From NCBI RefSeq assembly GCF_002482975.1, contig NZ_DLHA01000054.1, positions 1 through 64,000 of the forward strand: a stretch of 64,000 nt of DNA. Reading direction: 5' to 3'. The translations under genes were made by a program, and so were the position numbers. The DNA is from Flavobacterium sp. UBA7680 (GTDB lineage Bacteria > Bacteroidota > Bacteroidia > Flavobacteriales > Flavobacteriaceae). Shown piece by piece: positions 1 to 9,791 of the stretch (positions are counted from its first letter, which is position 1; the number at the start of each line of letters is the position of its first letter). The notes under the pieces are model-generated. The model saw nothing but the letters and a program-made list of their open reading frames with translations, ran no database searches and was not told the DNA's origin.

Positions 1-22
1 TGTGGGAGAGTATGTCGTCGCC
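1..22 (+). rRNA. rrf: 5S rRNA, 3' end (partial)
   Basis: The first 22 bases read like the conserved 3' end of bacterial 5S rRNA (GTGGGAGAGTA followed by GTCGTCGCC). A strong terminator follows directly. The 5' part lies outside the window. This rests on memory of the 5S consensus; a covariance-model search over the flanking sequence would settle it. Confidence 0.72.
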
Positions 23-31
23 TTTCTTTTG

Positions 32-66
32 AAAAACCCTATCCAAATCGGATAGGGTTTTTTGTT
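32..66 (+). terminator. Intrinsic terminator of the rRNA operon
   Basis: A perfect 13-bp stem (32-44 with 50-62, core ACCCTATCC / GGATAGGGT) closes a five-base loop and runs into a T tract. It sits ten bases after the 5S end, as expected for the end of an rRNA operon. Confidence 0.85.
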
Positions 67-372
67 TTGTATTGATTTTTTGAGTTTTAATTCCAAAATC
101 TTCTTCAGGAAATCTTTAAATACTTCCTGAATTCTAATCATAATGTATATATCACGATCATGCAGGGAAACCCTGCGGTTAAAACCGCAGGCAATATTTT
201 TACAGTTAAGATCAGAGAATTCGAAATGGTATTGTGTGCTAATGCTCTAGAAAGATATACTTTCTTATTTTAAAACAAAGATTGATCGGACAGCCGACTC
301 CAAGAGAAATTTTATAATTATTTAATTTATTCTTACAACTCTGTAAATCAGTGTGTTGGTATTTTTGTTTTA
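67..372. other. Intergenic region with one short palindrome
   Basis: No gene is supported here. At 172-191 there is a near-perfect palindrome (CCTGCGGTT, AA, AACCGCAGG) of the same style as the GGTTTT/AAAACC palindromes at 20236, 23088, 24419 and 63756. The rest is AT-rich sequence between the rRNA terminator and the 3' end of a convergent gene. Confidence 0.6.
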
Positions 373-1395
373 CTAGATTTTTTTATTGTCAACGTCATTA
401 ATAAATTGAATTACGCCATTCATAAAGACTTTTTGATCGTCCCACATAGCTAAATGACTTCCGTTTGGGCAATATAAATAACGTCCTTTTTTGACTAATT
501 TACTTTGTTCTTCCATTGCTTTTGGATCCATTGTGTCATATTTGGCACCAATCATCAGTGTTGGAATTGTAATTTCATGTAAACGATTTTTGATATTCCA
601 TTTTGCTAATCTTCCGCTAATACCAAATTCACTAGGACCTTGCATTAAGGTATAAATTTCTCCATTTACATGTTTGCTGGCACGATTTAGTCCGTCTGGC
701 CATTCTTTTAATCGGCATAAGTGTTCTTTGTAAAAATTAGGAACTAATAACTCCATGTATCGCGGATTACTGAAATCTTTTTTGGCTTCTAAAGCTCTTA
801 TTTCTGCTAAAATTTCAGGTTTCATTTGCTTTGCTAAAACTTCATCAGCATATTTTCCATATTCTGGAGCACTTGCCATCATATTTGAAACTAATAACCC
901 TTTCATATTTTGCTGATATTTTAAAGCATATTCCATAGCAAGGATTCCTCCCCAAGAATTTCCTAGTACATAGAAATTATCTTTATCTGCATTTATCGCT
1001 TTTCTAACTTGCTCTACCTCATCTACAAATCTATCAGTTGTCCATAAACTGCTGTCTTTTGGCTTATCGCTATAATAAGATCCCAATTGATCATATTCAT
1101 AAAATTCAAAACCTTCACGTTGAAAAAATGTTTCAAAACATTCCATGTATTCGTGTGTCATTGCAGGGCCTCCATGTAATAATAGAATTTTTATTTTTGG
1201 ATTACTTCCAAAACGTTTTGTCCAAACTTTGAATTCACCTACAGGAGTTTTTATAGGAATCATTTTTACACCAGCTGATTCTACATTACTTTGATCATAA
1301 GTAAAATAATTAGAAAGTACATCCGATTTAGTTTCATTTTTACAAGATGTTAGAAAAAGTAAGATCGATAAGGATAAGCAAATATAATATCGCAT
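373..1395 (-). CDS. Alpha/beta hydrolase lipoprotein, proline iminopeptidase-like (S33)
   Basis: This 340-residue protein resembles prolyl aminopeptidases of peptidase family S33. It starts with a lipoprotein signal peptide ending LFLTSC (Cys18), so it should be anchored in a membrane facing the periplasm rather than be cytoplasmic like classical PIPs. The oxyanion-hole motif HGGP lies near residue 74. The nucleophile elbow GNSWGG places Ser147, and plausible catalytic Asp287 (AKYDTMD) and His314 (NGSHLA) follow, so the triad looks intact. The family releases N-terminal proline from peptides, but many members are general hydrolases and the substrate is not readable here. It is a single gene on the minus strand, convergent with the rRNA operon. 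Confidence 0.85.
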   Translation of the reverse strand: MRYYICLSLSILLFLTSCKNETKSDVLSNYFTYDQSNVESAGVKMIPIKTPVGEFKVWTKRFGSNPKIKILLLHGGPAMTHEYMECFETFFQREGFEFYEYDQLGSYYSDKPKDSSLWTTDRFVDEVEQVRKAINADKDNFYVLGNSWGGILAMEYALKYQQNMKGLLVSNMMASAPEYGKYADEVLAKQMKPEILAEIRALEAKKDFSNPRYMELLVPNFYKEHLCRLKEWPDGLNRASKHVNGEIYTLMQGPSEFGISGRLAKWNIKNRLHEITIPTLMIGAKYDTMDPKAMEEQSKLVKKGRYLYCPNGSHLAMWDDQKVFMNGVIQFINDVDNKKI

Positions 1396-1525
1396 ATATT
1401 TAAAATTTAATGGTTTATACTAATGTACAAATTATTCTTTAAGATGAATTAATAAAAAAAGCGTGTGGTATTTTACCTTTATTATACCTCTCTTTTCTCT
1501 ATTGTAAAAATCATTATTTATAGTG

Positions 1526-1556
1526 ATGTGTAGAATTAAGCCCCGTTATAGTTTTG
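1526..1556 (+). promoter_or_regulatory. Candidate Bacteroidota promoter for the 2205-residue secreted protein
   Basis: TAGTTTTG at 1549-1556 fits the -7 consensus TAnnTTTG of Bacteroidota. A weak TGTG lies 18 bases upstream where TTTG/TTG is expected. The start codon is 37 bases downstream. Confidence 0.35.
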
Positions 1557-1593
1557 CGTCTTGTTAAAGTGATAAAAAACATATAGCTGAAGA

Positions 1594-4500
1594 ATGAAAA
1601 ATAACATTACTATTTTCAAAAAACACAAGTATTTTCAAGTATATCTAATTCTTTTTTTGTTTACCGGTATTTTGTTTTCTTATGGACAAAATGGATGCCC
1701 GCAAGTGCCAAAATCAATTTTAGATGGTGCAAATGGGTTTACAATTTCAGGAAAAGCAGCTCAGGATGATTTAGGTTTTACAACTAAATCTGCTGGAGAT
1801 ATTAATGGGGATGGAATTCCAGATATCATGATTGGAGCTCCCGGAGCTGATTTTGGAGGAATAAATAATGTAGGTGAGATTTATGTGATTTTTGGTGGTT
1901 CTGGCTTTTCATTCGACACTTTTGATGTATCTACTTTAGACGGAACGAATGGTTTTGTAATTCGTGGCGTTGTTGCAGATGAAAAACTTGGTTTTGCATT
2001 GAGTACCGCAGGAGATTTGAATCAGGATGGAATTGATGATATTATTGTTGGAGATAACTTTAACGTTTCTGGCAATGGAACTGCTTTTGTTTTTTACGGT
2101 AAAAACACACCCTTTATCGGTTTATATAATCGAACTGATATTGATAACACTAAAGGGTTATTTATAACTCTGGATGCAGGTACAATTACAAGCGTAAGAG
2201 ATGTAAGTTATGCAGGAGATGTTAATAAAGATAGCAATGATGACATAATTATTACTGGTAATATGAATGGCAGGGCATATTATTATGTTGTTTTTGGAGA
2301 ATCTTCTATTGCTAGTTTAAATACTTCATCATTGTCGGGGGTAAATGGTTTTACGATTAAAGGATATACCGGACCTTTTTCTGTTCTTGATGTTGTAGGG
2401 AAGAATGCCGGAGATATCAATAATGATGGAATTGATGACTTGGTTTTAGGATGTCCTAATTGTAATAATGGGATAGATTCTAACTCGGGAAGAGTTAATG
2501 CTGTTTTTGGTAAAAATTTAGTTTTTCCGCCATTATTAGAATTAGAAACATTATCTGGTTCAGATGGTTTTTCCATTACCAACTCAGGGCAATATAATTT
2601 CATGGGAAAATCTGTTGCATCTGCAGGTGATTTTAACAGTGACGGTATTGATGATATTGTAATTGGAATTCCCGGGAAAACAGTTGATGGAAAAAATAGT
2701 ACTGGTGAAGCGTATGTAGTTTTTGGCAGCAATACATTTTCCGCCGCTTTTACAATTGAAAGTATTACTCCAAGTACAGGTATAGTTTTTCAAGGAACAA
2801 AATTATACGGGCAATTCGGATCTCATGTTGATGGTGTGAGAGATATTAATCAGGATTCTAAGGCTGATATTGCTATATCTTCTAGAAAAGGAATTAGTAA
2901 TAATGGAGCTGTTTATCTTGTGTTTGGGGGAAATACCGCAACAGGAATTGTAAAAGAAAACACTATTTTAAATAATATTGGATATCAAGTTTTTGACGAT
3001 TATGTTGGTTATGCACAGAATACATTTGGAATTGACGTTGCAGGTATCGGAGATTTTAATAATGATGGAAAAAATGATTTTATCATTAGTTCAACCAGAA
3101 GTAATACTTTTTATAGTGATAAAGGCAATGCTTATATTTTTTATGGAGAAACACTAGATCGAATAGATGCAGTCAATCCAACTATTGAATGTCCGGTAGA
3201 TCAAGAACTTTATGTCAATTCAACATTACCAAATTACGTTTCCTTATTGCCGAAATTAATTGATAATTGTACATATGCTAACAATTCTGATTTAATAGTT
3301 ACCCAAAATCCACCTCAGGGAACATTGTTTACCGGAGATACAAACATTACTATTACAGTTACTGATCTATCAGGAAATAGTAGCTCATGTACTTTTTTGG
3401 TAAAATTAAAAAGCCCAGTTACACCTCCAACTTGTAAAACTTTTAATTACGAATTAAATGAATTAGACGGCTCTAATGGGTTTATAATTTATGGAGAAGC
3501 TGGAGCCGCAAGAACAGGGTTTAGTGTTGATAACGCAGGGGATGTCAACGGAGATGGATTAACAGATTTTATTTTAAGCTCAAGAGGAGATACCTACAAT
3601 TTTTCAGGTACTTATAAAAATACAACAGATATTATAAAGGGACGTGCCTATGTAATTTTTGGTAAAACTTCAGGATTCCCGCCAGTTATTGATTTAAGAT
3701 ATTTAGATGGAAATAACGGATTTAAAATTCGGGATAATATTGACTTGACAACAGATGAGCAAACAGGTCATTCTGTAAGCAGCGCTGGAGATTTAAATGG
3801 TGATGGAATCGATGATATTATGATTGGAGCACCAACAAAAACAGGTAGCAGTTCGGTTACAGGAGCTGTTTATGTTGTCTTTGGAAAAACAGGAGGTTTT
3901 TCTCCTGAATTTTTATTGTCAGATTTAGACGGAAGCAACGGTTTTAAATTTCTTGGAACAAATTATTATGAAGCCTCAGGATTCAGTATTGATAACATTG
4001 GAGATTTTAATAACGATGGCTTTGATGATATAGCTATTGCAGGAACAGGAAATTTCGAAAAAATCTACATTCTATATGGTAAAAATGGAAGTTTTCCATC
4101 TCAAATTTTAGGAACAGATATAAATGGAACAAATGGTTTTGTCATTACAAGTAACCCGGCATCAGATAAAGTAGGAAGATCTGTAGCAGGTTTAGGAGAT
4201 ATAAATGGTGATGGAATTTCAGATATTGCTTTTTCAAGTTACGATGGAATTAAAAAATATGTAGTTTACGGACGTTCAGGTTTCCCCGCTTCATTTAATG
4301 TCGAAGATATAAATGGCAGTAATGGTATTATAGTAACTCATTCAACTCAATCATTAAAATATGGAGAGGTAAGCAAAGTAGGAGATTTGAATCATGATGG
4401 TTTTAATGATATTGCTTTTAGCAAAAATTATATTCTTTTTGGATCTTCAAGTCTCCCGGCTGCAATAGATTTAAATGATCTAAACGGAACTAATGGTTTT

Positions 4501-7500
4501 AAATTAACAAATAGTTCTGGTACAGATAAATTTGGAAGCATAGGTGATTTTAATAATGATGGAATTGACGATTATATTTTCTTTGATTCAAGTGTATCTG
4601 CTTATATTTTGTATGGAAAAACTACCTGGGCAAATCCAGTAGATCTTCTAACTATTACACCTAAAGATGGAATGAAAATTAACTTAGGCTACTTTTACAA
4701 TAGTGCATTAAGTTTCGCAGGCGATATAAATCATGATGGTTACGATGACATAATTATAGGTGTAAGTTCATATTATTCAGATCCCTTTAAAATAAATATT
4801 GATCCTGGGAACGCTTACGTTATATATGGGAAACCAACAATACAAGATACAGAAGAACCAGTATTTACAAACTGCCCAACAAGTCAGACTTTAGCAATTG
4901 GAGATCCAATTCCAGATTACAAAACCAGTATTACTGTAACAGACAATTGTGATGACAATCCAGTTATTACACAAACTCCACTTCCCGGAACGATTTATAC
5001 AGGAGGAACCCAAAGCGTAACTTTAAAAGCAACAGATGCCAGTACTAATTTTCAAACTTGTGGTTTTTCTATCTCAAGCGCAGGGGACACTCAGGCACCT
5101 AATTTAACATGTCCGGGAGATCAATTATTAGCATGCGGATCTTTAGTTCCTAATTATTTATCATTGTTAATAGTTACAGATGATACAGATACAGATATTG
5201 AAGTAACACAATTTCCAGGTGCCGGCTCGACATTTTTTGATGGAATGCAGATTAACTTTACAGCAAAAGACGATGCAGGACATGAAACTTCATGCAGTAT
5301 AACGATCAATGCTTCAGGTCCGGATACACTTCCTCCAACATTTGACTGCCCGACTAATGTAACCTTAAACTGTGGTGATTTAATTCCGAATTATGCCATT
5401 GATCCAATGATGAATTTGGCGGATAATTGCAGTGAAAATGTACATTACGAAATCACACCCGCACCGGGAACACCTTTCTATGATGGAATCCCTATCAAAA
5501 TAAAATATACTGATGAATCAGGAAATTCAGATGAATGTAATTTTGTTATACATGCTGCAACACCAGATTTGACGCCGCCAAGTATTATAACTTGTGCAGG
5601 AGATCAGATTCTGGCATGTGGTAATGTTCTTCCAGATTACAGAAGCTTGGTTTCGGCTACAGATAATTGTGCAGGAACAATCACTTACACACAAAACCCA
5701 TCTGTGGGAAGTGTTTTTACAGACGGAATGAACATCACAATAACGGTAAAAGATGTTTCAAATAACGAATCCTATTGCAATTTTAAAGTCAACGCTTCCG
5801 CAGATATTACGAAGCCATTAATCACTTGTATTGGAGATCAAACACTTTCATGCGGCAGTACAATTCCAGATTATACCACATTAGTTTCAGTAACAGATAA
5901 TTGCGATCCTTCGCCAGTACTTACACAAAATCCAGTTGCCGGAAGTGTTTTCACAGACGGAATGACAATCACAATTACTGCAAAAGATATTTCAAACAAC
6001 GAATCCTATTGCAGTTTTAAAATTAACGCTTCCGCGGATAATACAAAACCTGTAATAACTTGTATAGGAGATCAAACCTTATCATGTGGAAGTACAATTC
6101 CAGATTATACAACATTAGTTTCAGTAACAGATAATTGCGATGCTTCGCCAGTAATCACACAAAATCCAATTGCAGGAAGTGCCTTTACAGACGGAATGAC
6201 AATCACAATCACAGCTAAAGACGCTTCAACCAATGAATCCTATTGTAGTTTTAAAGTTAACGCTTCCGCAGATTTGATAAAACCAGTTATAACCTGCATT
6301 GGAGATCAAGCCCTATCATGCGGCAGTACAATTCCAGATTACACAACATTAGTTTCGGTTACAGATAATTGTGATATTTCGCTAGTACTTACACAAAATC
6401 CAATTGCAGGAAGTGTTTTCACAGATGGAATGACAATCACAATTACAGCAAAAGACGCCTCAACTAATGAATCATATTGCAGTTTTAAAGTTAATGCTTC
6501 CGCAGATGTTACAAAGCCAGTAATAACTTGCATTGGAGATCAAACATTATCATGCGGTGCTACAATTCCAAATTATACAGCATTAGTCTCAGCAACAGAT
6601 AATTGTGATGCTTCGCCAGTACTTACACAAAATCCAATTGCGGGAAGTGTTTTCACAGATGGAATGACAATAACAATTACGGCAAAAGATATTTCAAATA
6701 ACGAATCTTATTGCAGCTTTAAAGTTAACGCTTCCGCAGATGTCACGAAGCCTGTAATAACTTGCATTGGAGATCAAACATTATCATGTGGTGCTACAAT
6801 TCCAAATTATACGACATTAGTTTCAGTAACAGATAATTGTGACGCTTCACCCGTACTTACGCAAAATCCAATTGCGGGAAGTGTTTTTACAGACGGAATG
6901 ACAATCACAATCACAGCAAAAGACGCATCAAATAATGAATCATATTGTAGTTTTAAAATTAACGCTTCCGCAGATGTGACAAAGCCAGTAATTACTTGTA
7001 TCGGAGATCAAACATTGTCATGTGGTAGTATAGTTCCAGATTATACACCTTTAGTTACAGCGACTGATAACTGTGATTCTTCGCCAATAATTACCCAAAA
7101 TCCAGCTGCCGGAAGTGTTTTTACAGACGGAATGACAATTACATTCACTGCAAAAGATGCATCTAATAACGAATCCTATTGCAGTTTTAAAATAAATCTT
7201 TCTGCAGATATTACAAAACCAGTAATTACTTGTATTGCAGATCAAAATTTAGCTTCTGGAGCAACACTTCCAGATTATCGTTCGATAATTATAGCAACAG
7301 ATAATTGCGATACTAATTTAACAATTACACAAACGCCAAATTTTGGAACAAACGTTACCGATGGAATGAACGTAACAATGTCAACAGCAGATATTAGCGG
7401 AAATAACACATCATGCTCATTTATAATTCATGTCATTCAGGATACAGAAGCGCCAACTTTTACCTGTCTTCCAGACCAAATGTTTGATTGTGGTATATCA

Positions 7501-8211
7501 GTAGTTCCGGATTTTACCAAAATGATTGCTGCAACAGACAATACAGATCCAAATCCGTTAGTTACGCAAACGCCAGCCGCCGGAAGTACATATTCTGATG
7601 GAATGACCATTACCATTAAAGTTTCAGACAAAAGTAACAATGAGAAAGAATGTTCTTTCCAATTATTCACATATCCAGTTTTAGTTGATGCCGGAGAAGA
7701 TGTTGAAATTACTGAAGGACAGTTTGTAAAACTTTATGCCTTGGCTCTGGAAAACGGAACCTATTTATGGACACCATCAACAGGATTAAGCAGTGATAAA
7801 GTAGGGAATCCAATTGCAATGCCAAAAGAAACAACAACCTATAAAGTAGTTTTTAAAAATCAGCATGGCTGCGAAGCCGAAGACTCTGTTACAGTAACAG
7901 TCCTTCCGTTAGAAAAAGACGAAACAAAATACGGTTTTTCTCCAAATGGTGACGGTATAAACGATTTTTGGGAAATCGACGACATTACAAACTACCCAAA
8001 CAATGAGGTTTTAATTTACAATCGTTGGGGCGACTTAGTTTTTCAAACCGAAAACTACAATAACGCAACCAATGTATTTAGCGGAATAGCAAACAAAAGC
8101 CGAAGTCTCGGTGCGAACCAATTGCCGGAAGGAACTTATTTCTTCGAAATCCGCGTCAACCAGCCTCATCACTTTAAAAAACTCAAGGGATATCTTGTTT
8201 TAAAACGTTAA
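1594..8211 (+). CDS. Giant FG-GAP / HYR repeat protein with T9SS type B sorting domain
   Basis: This 2205-residue protein has a signal peptide (about residues 1-32, ending SYG-Q). A first set of FG-GAP repeats (about 43-519) carries DxNxDGxxD calcium-binding loops such as DINGDGIPD. One HYR-like module follows (about 526-608), then a second FG-GAP set (about 616-1083). Twelve HYR-like modules come next (about 1086-2029), each with paired cysteines, then an Ig-like stretch. The C-terminal domain (from about 2108) has FSPNGDGINDFWEI and YNRWGDLVF motifs typical of CHU_C / T9SS type B signals. FG-GAP sets form integrin-like beta-propellers, and HYR modules are extracellular Ig-like folds linked to adhesion. 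The likely role is a secreted or surface adhesin exported through the type IX system. The following PorP/SprF gene starts three bases after the stop. Confidence 0.88.
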   Translation: MKNNITIFKKHKYFQVYLILFLFTGILFSYGQNGCPQVPKSILDGANGFTISGKAAQDDLGFTTKSAGDINGDGIPDIMIGAPGADFGGINNVGEIYVIFGGSGFSFDTFDVSTLDGTNGFVIRGVVADEKLGFALSTAGDLNQDGIDDIIVGDNFNVSGNGTAFVFYGKNTPFIGLYNRTDIDNTKGLFITLDAGTITSVRDVSYAGDVNKDSNDDIIITGNMNGRAYYYVVFGESSIASLNTSSLSGVNGFTIKGYTGPFSVLDVVGKNAGDINNDGIDDLVLGCPNCNNGIDSNSGRVNAVFGKNLVFPPLLELETLSGSDGFSITNSGQYNFMGKSVASAGDFNSDGIDDIVIGIPGKTVDGKNSTGEAYVVFGSNTFSAAFTIESITPSTGIVFQGTKLYGQFGSHVDGVRDINQDSKADIAISSRKGISNNGAVYLVFGGNTATGIVKENTILNNIGYQVFDDYVGYAQNTFGIDVAGIGDFNNDGKNDFIISSTRSNTFYSDKGNAYIFYGETLDRIDAVNPTIECPVDQELYVNSTLPNYVSLLPKLIDNCTYANNSDLIVTQNPPQGTLFTGDTNITITVTDLSGNSSSCTFLVKLKSPVTPPTCKTFNYELNELDGSNGFIIYGEAGAARTGFSVDNAGDVNGDGLTDFILSSRGDTYNFSGTYKNTTDIIKGRAYVIFGKTSGFPPVIDLRYLDGNNGFKIRDNIDLTTDEQTGHSVSSAGDLNGDGIDDIMIGAPTKTGSSSVTGAVYVVFGKTGGFSPEFLLSDLDGSNGFKFLGTNYYEASGFSIDNIGDFNNDGFDDIAIAGTGNFEKIYILYGKNGSFPSQILGTDINGTNGFVITSNPASDKVGRSVAGLGDINGDGISDIAFSSYDGIKKYVVYGRSGFPASFNVEDINGSNGIIVTHSTQSLKYGEVSKVGDLNHDGFNDIAFSKNYILFGSSSLPAAIDLNDLNGTNGFKLTNSSGTDKFGSIGDFNNDGIDDYIFFDSSVSAYILYGKTTWANPVDLLTITPKDGMKINLGYFYNSALSFAGDINHDGYDDIIIGVSSYYSDPFKINIDPGNAYVIYGKPTIQDTEEPVFTNCPTSQTLAIGDPIPDYKTSITVTDNCDDNPVITQTPLPGTIYTGGTQSVTLKATDASTNFQTCGFSISSAGDTQAPNLTCPGDQLLACGSLVPNYLSLLIVTDDTDTDIEVTQFPGAGSTFFDGMQINFTAKDDAGHETSCSITINASGPDTLPPTFDCPTNVTLNCGDLIPNYAIDPMMNLADNCSENVHYEITPAPGTPFYDGIPIKIKYTDESGNSDECNFVIHAATPDLTPPSIITCAGDQILACGNVLPDYRSLVSATDNCAGTITYTQNPSVGSVFTDGMNITITVKDVSNNESYCNFKVNASADITKPLITCIGDQTLSCGSTIPDYTTLVSVTDNCDPSPVLTQNPVAGSVFTDGMTITITAKDISNNESYCSFKINASADNTKPVITCIGDQTLSCGSTIPDYTTLVSVTDNCDASPVITQNPIAGSAFTDGMTITITAKDASTNESYCSFKVNASADLIKPVITCIGDQALSCGSTIPDYTTLVSVTDNCDISLVLTQNPIAGSVFTDGMTITITAKDASTNESYCSFKVNASADVTKPVITCIGDQTLSCGATIPNYTALVSATDNCDASPVLTQNPIAGSVFTDGMTITITAKDISNNESYCSFKVNASADVTKPVITCIGDQTLSCGATIPNYTTLVSVTDNCDASPVLTQNPIAGSVFTDGMTITITAKDASNNESYCSFKINASADVTKPVITCIGDQTLSCGSIVPDYTPLVTATDNCDSSPIITQNPAAGSVFTDGMTITFTAKDASNNESYCSFKINLSADITKPVITCIADQNLASGATLPDYRSIIIATDNCDTNLTITQTPNFGTNVTDGMNVTMSTADISGNNTSCSFIIHVIQDTEAPTFTCLPDQMFDCGISVVPDFTKMIAATDNTDPNPLVTQTPAAGSTYSDGMTITIKVSDKSNNEKECSFQLFTYPVLVDAGEDVEITEGQFVKLYALALENGTYLWTPSTGLSSDKVGNPIAMPKETTTYKVVFKNQHGCEAEDSVTVTVLPLEKDETKYGFSPNGDGINDFWEIDDITNYPNNEVLIYNRWGDLVFQTENYNNATNVFSGIANKSRSLGANQLPEGTYFFEIRVNQPHHFKKLKGYLVLKR
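5806..7209 (+). repeat. Six in-frame 234-bp tandem repeats (HYR modules)
   Basis: Six consecutive 78-codon units begin at 5806, 6040, 6274, 6508, 6742 and 6976. Each starts near xTKPVITC and contains GDQTLSCG and TDNCD. They are much more alike at DNA level than the flanking modules, so they probably arose by recent duplication. A seventh, diverged unit begins at 7210. Confidence 0.92.
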
Positions 8212-8214
8212 TTC

Positions 8215-9132
8215 ATGAAAAGTAAAATAAATATAGTTCTGGCTTTATTCATCATAATCATTTTTTTAGATCGAGCTTACGGACAGCAAACACCAGTTTT
8301 TTCAAGCTATAATTACAATGCCGTTTTGATAAATCCCGCTCACGCCGGATATTATTCCGATATTGATATTGCAATGACCACAAACGGATATTTTAACTCT
8401 GTCGAAGGAAGCCCAAAAAGCATTGATTTTTCTGTAAATAAATTAACCTGGTCAGAAAAAATAGGATTAGCAGCCGGAATATCCCACGATCAAATTGGAG
8501 TAACTAATACAACCAATTTCTTCACATCGTACTCCTATAAAATCTATTATGATTCTGATTATAAATACGGAAAATGGTGGGCATACGATCCCAATGTAAT
8601 TTCGTTTGGAGTTACGGCCGGAGCCATGATTTACGATGAAAACTTATCAGAATTAGGTTTAGAATACGATCCCGAATTTCAGGAAGACGTTCACAGTTTT
8701 GCACCCACTTTAGGAGTTGGGTTTTTATACAATCGAGATAAAATTTATTTCGGATTATCAGCGCCAAACTTGTTAAACGAAGCATTCAATTCAAAAAACA
8801 ATACCAATTTAAAAAATGTGTATTACAGTTATTTGGGGTATAAATTCTTTACAAACCGTTTTGAAGAAGTACTCATAAACCCAAGTATTTTGCTAAAATA
8901 TGTTGAAGGCGCACCTTTTCAGGCCGATTTTAATCTTTTGGTAAACTATAAAAACAAACTCGAGTTTGGAGGCGGTTATCGAACTTCAAATACCTTAAAT
9001 CTTCTCGCAGGATTTCATCTTTCAGATAATCTCAGAGTCATCTGTACCTACAATAAATCCTTTGATAATGTCGTAATCCCAGATACTTTCGGACTCGTTT
9101 TAAATGTTCGATTAGGAAAAGGATTCGAATAA
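8215..9132 (+). CDS. PorP/SprF family type IX secretion membrane protein
   Basis: This 305-residue protein has an N-terminal signal peptide (ending RAYG-Q) and the family opening (QQTPVFSSYNYN, then LINPAHAG). Beta-rich segments predict an outer-membrane barrel. PorP/SprF proteins are often encoded directly after type B T9SS substrates; in Flavobacterium johnsoniae SprF is needed to secrete its partner SprB. Here the start codon is only three bases after the stop of the giant adhesin, so translation is probably coupled and this protein is likely its dedicated secretion or anchoring partner. The length is normal for the family. The partner role is inferred from position. Confidence 0.88.
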   Translation: MKSKINIVLALFIIIIFLDRAYGQQTPVFSSYNYNAVLINPAHAGYYSDIDIAMTTNGYFNSVEGSPKSIDFSVNKLTWSEKIGLAAGISHDQIGVTNTTNFFTSYSYKIYYDSDYKYGKWWAYDPNVISFGVTAGAMIYDENLSELGLEYDPEFQEDVHSFAPTLGVGFLYNRDKIYFGLSAPNLLNEAFNSKNNTNLKNVYYSYLGYKFFTNRFEEVLINPSILLKYVEGAPFQADFNLLVNYKNKLEFGGGYRTSNTLNLLAGFHLSDNLRVICTYNKSFDNVVIPDTFGLVLNVRLGKGFE

Positions 9133-9133
9133 A

Positions 9134-9778
9134 TTAATCAACCAAACCATTTTCAACCGCATATTTTACCAATCCCGCCGTATTTTTAGCATTCAGTTTT
9201 GATAATAAATTACGGCGGTGCGTATTAACCGTATTCAAGCTGATAAACGTTTTTTCGGCAATTTCAGCCGTATTATATTCATGCGCAATCAAAACTAAAA
9301 TCTCCTTTTCTCGCGAACTCAGTTCCGTTAAATTCGAAACCTGTTTTTCAATTTTTGAACTATTCGAAAGATGTTTTTCTTCCAGTTCTTCAGCAAAATA
9401 ATTCTCTCCCGAAGCAATCGTATTAATCGCTTTCAAAAGTTCAGACTTCTCAGCATTCTTCAGTAAATAACCATTTACCCCAATCCTAATTAATCTAGAA
9501 ATCATCATCACGTTGCTGTGCGTACTTACAATCAGGATCTTTACATCTGGATGTTCCTTTTTCAAAATCTTACTCAATTCAATACCATCCATTTCCGGCA
9601 TACTAACATCCAGAATAATAAAATCAACATTATCCTTTTTAATTATTTCCAATGCTTCAATCCCGTTTATTGCTGTATCAACAACGCAAATATTCGGTTC
9701 CTGTTCTAATAAAGACATAATTCCCTGAAGGAACATCGTATGATCATCGGCAATAAGTAAATTTATTTTATTCATCAA
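9134..9778 (-). CDS. NarL/LuxR-type response regulator
   Basis: This 214-residue regulator has an N-terminal receiver domain. It has the acidic pair DD at 11-12, phospho-acceptor Asp57 in ILDVSMPEMDG, and a conserved late lysine (YLLKNAEKSE). A C-terminal LuxR-type helix-turn-helix follows (about 149-214, LSSREKEILVLIA and NTVNTHRRNLLSKL). It would be phosphorylated by the histidine kinase encoded 13 bases upstream in the same direction, and then bind DNA as a dimer. The stop abuts the convergent PorP/SprF gene, separated by one base. Target genes are not evident from the window. Confidence 0.93.
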   Translation of the reverse strand: MMNKINLLIADDHTMFLQGIMSLLEQEPNICVVDTAINGIEALEIIKKDNVDFIILDVSMPEMDGIELSKILKKEHPDVKILIVSTHSNVMMISRLIRIGVNGYLLKNAEKSELLKAINTIASGENYFAEELEEKHLSNSSKIEKQVSNLTELSSREKEILVLIAHEYNTAEIAEKTFISLNTVNTHRRNLLSKLNAKNTAGLVKYAVENGLVD

Positions 9779-9791
9779 ACCAATATATTAG

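Noticed and set aside
2283..2793. Minus-strand open frames within the giant adhesin gene
   Set aside because: They are antisense shadows of the FG-GAP coding region, with no signal of their own.
5806..7209. CRISPR array
   Set aside because: The regular 234-bp periodicity is coding tandem repeats in frame; there are no short repeats with unique spacers and no cas genes.
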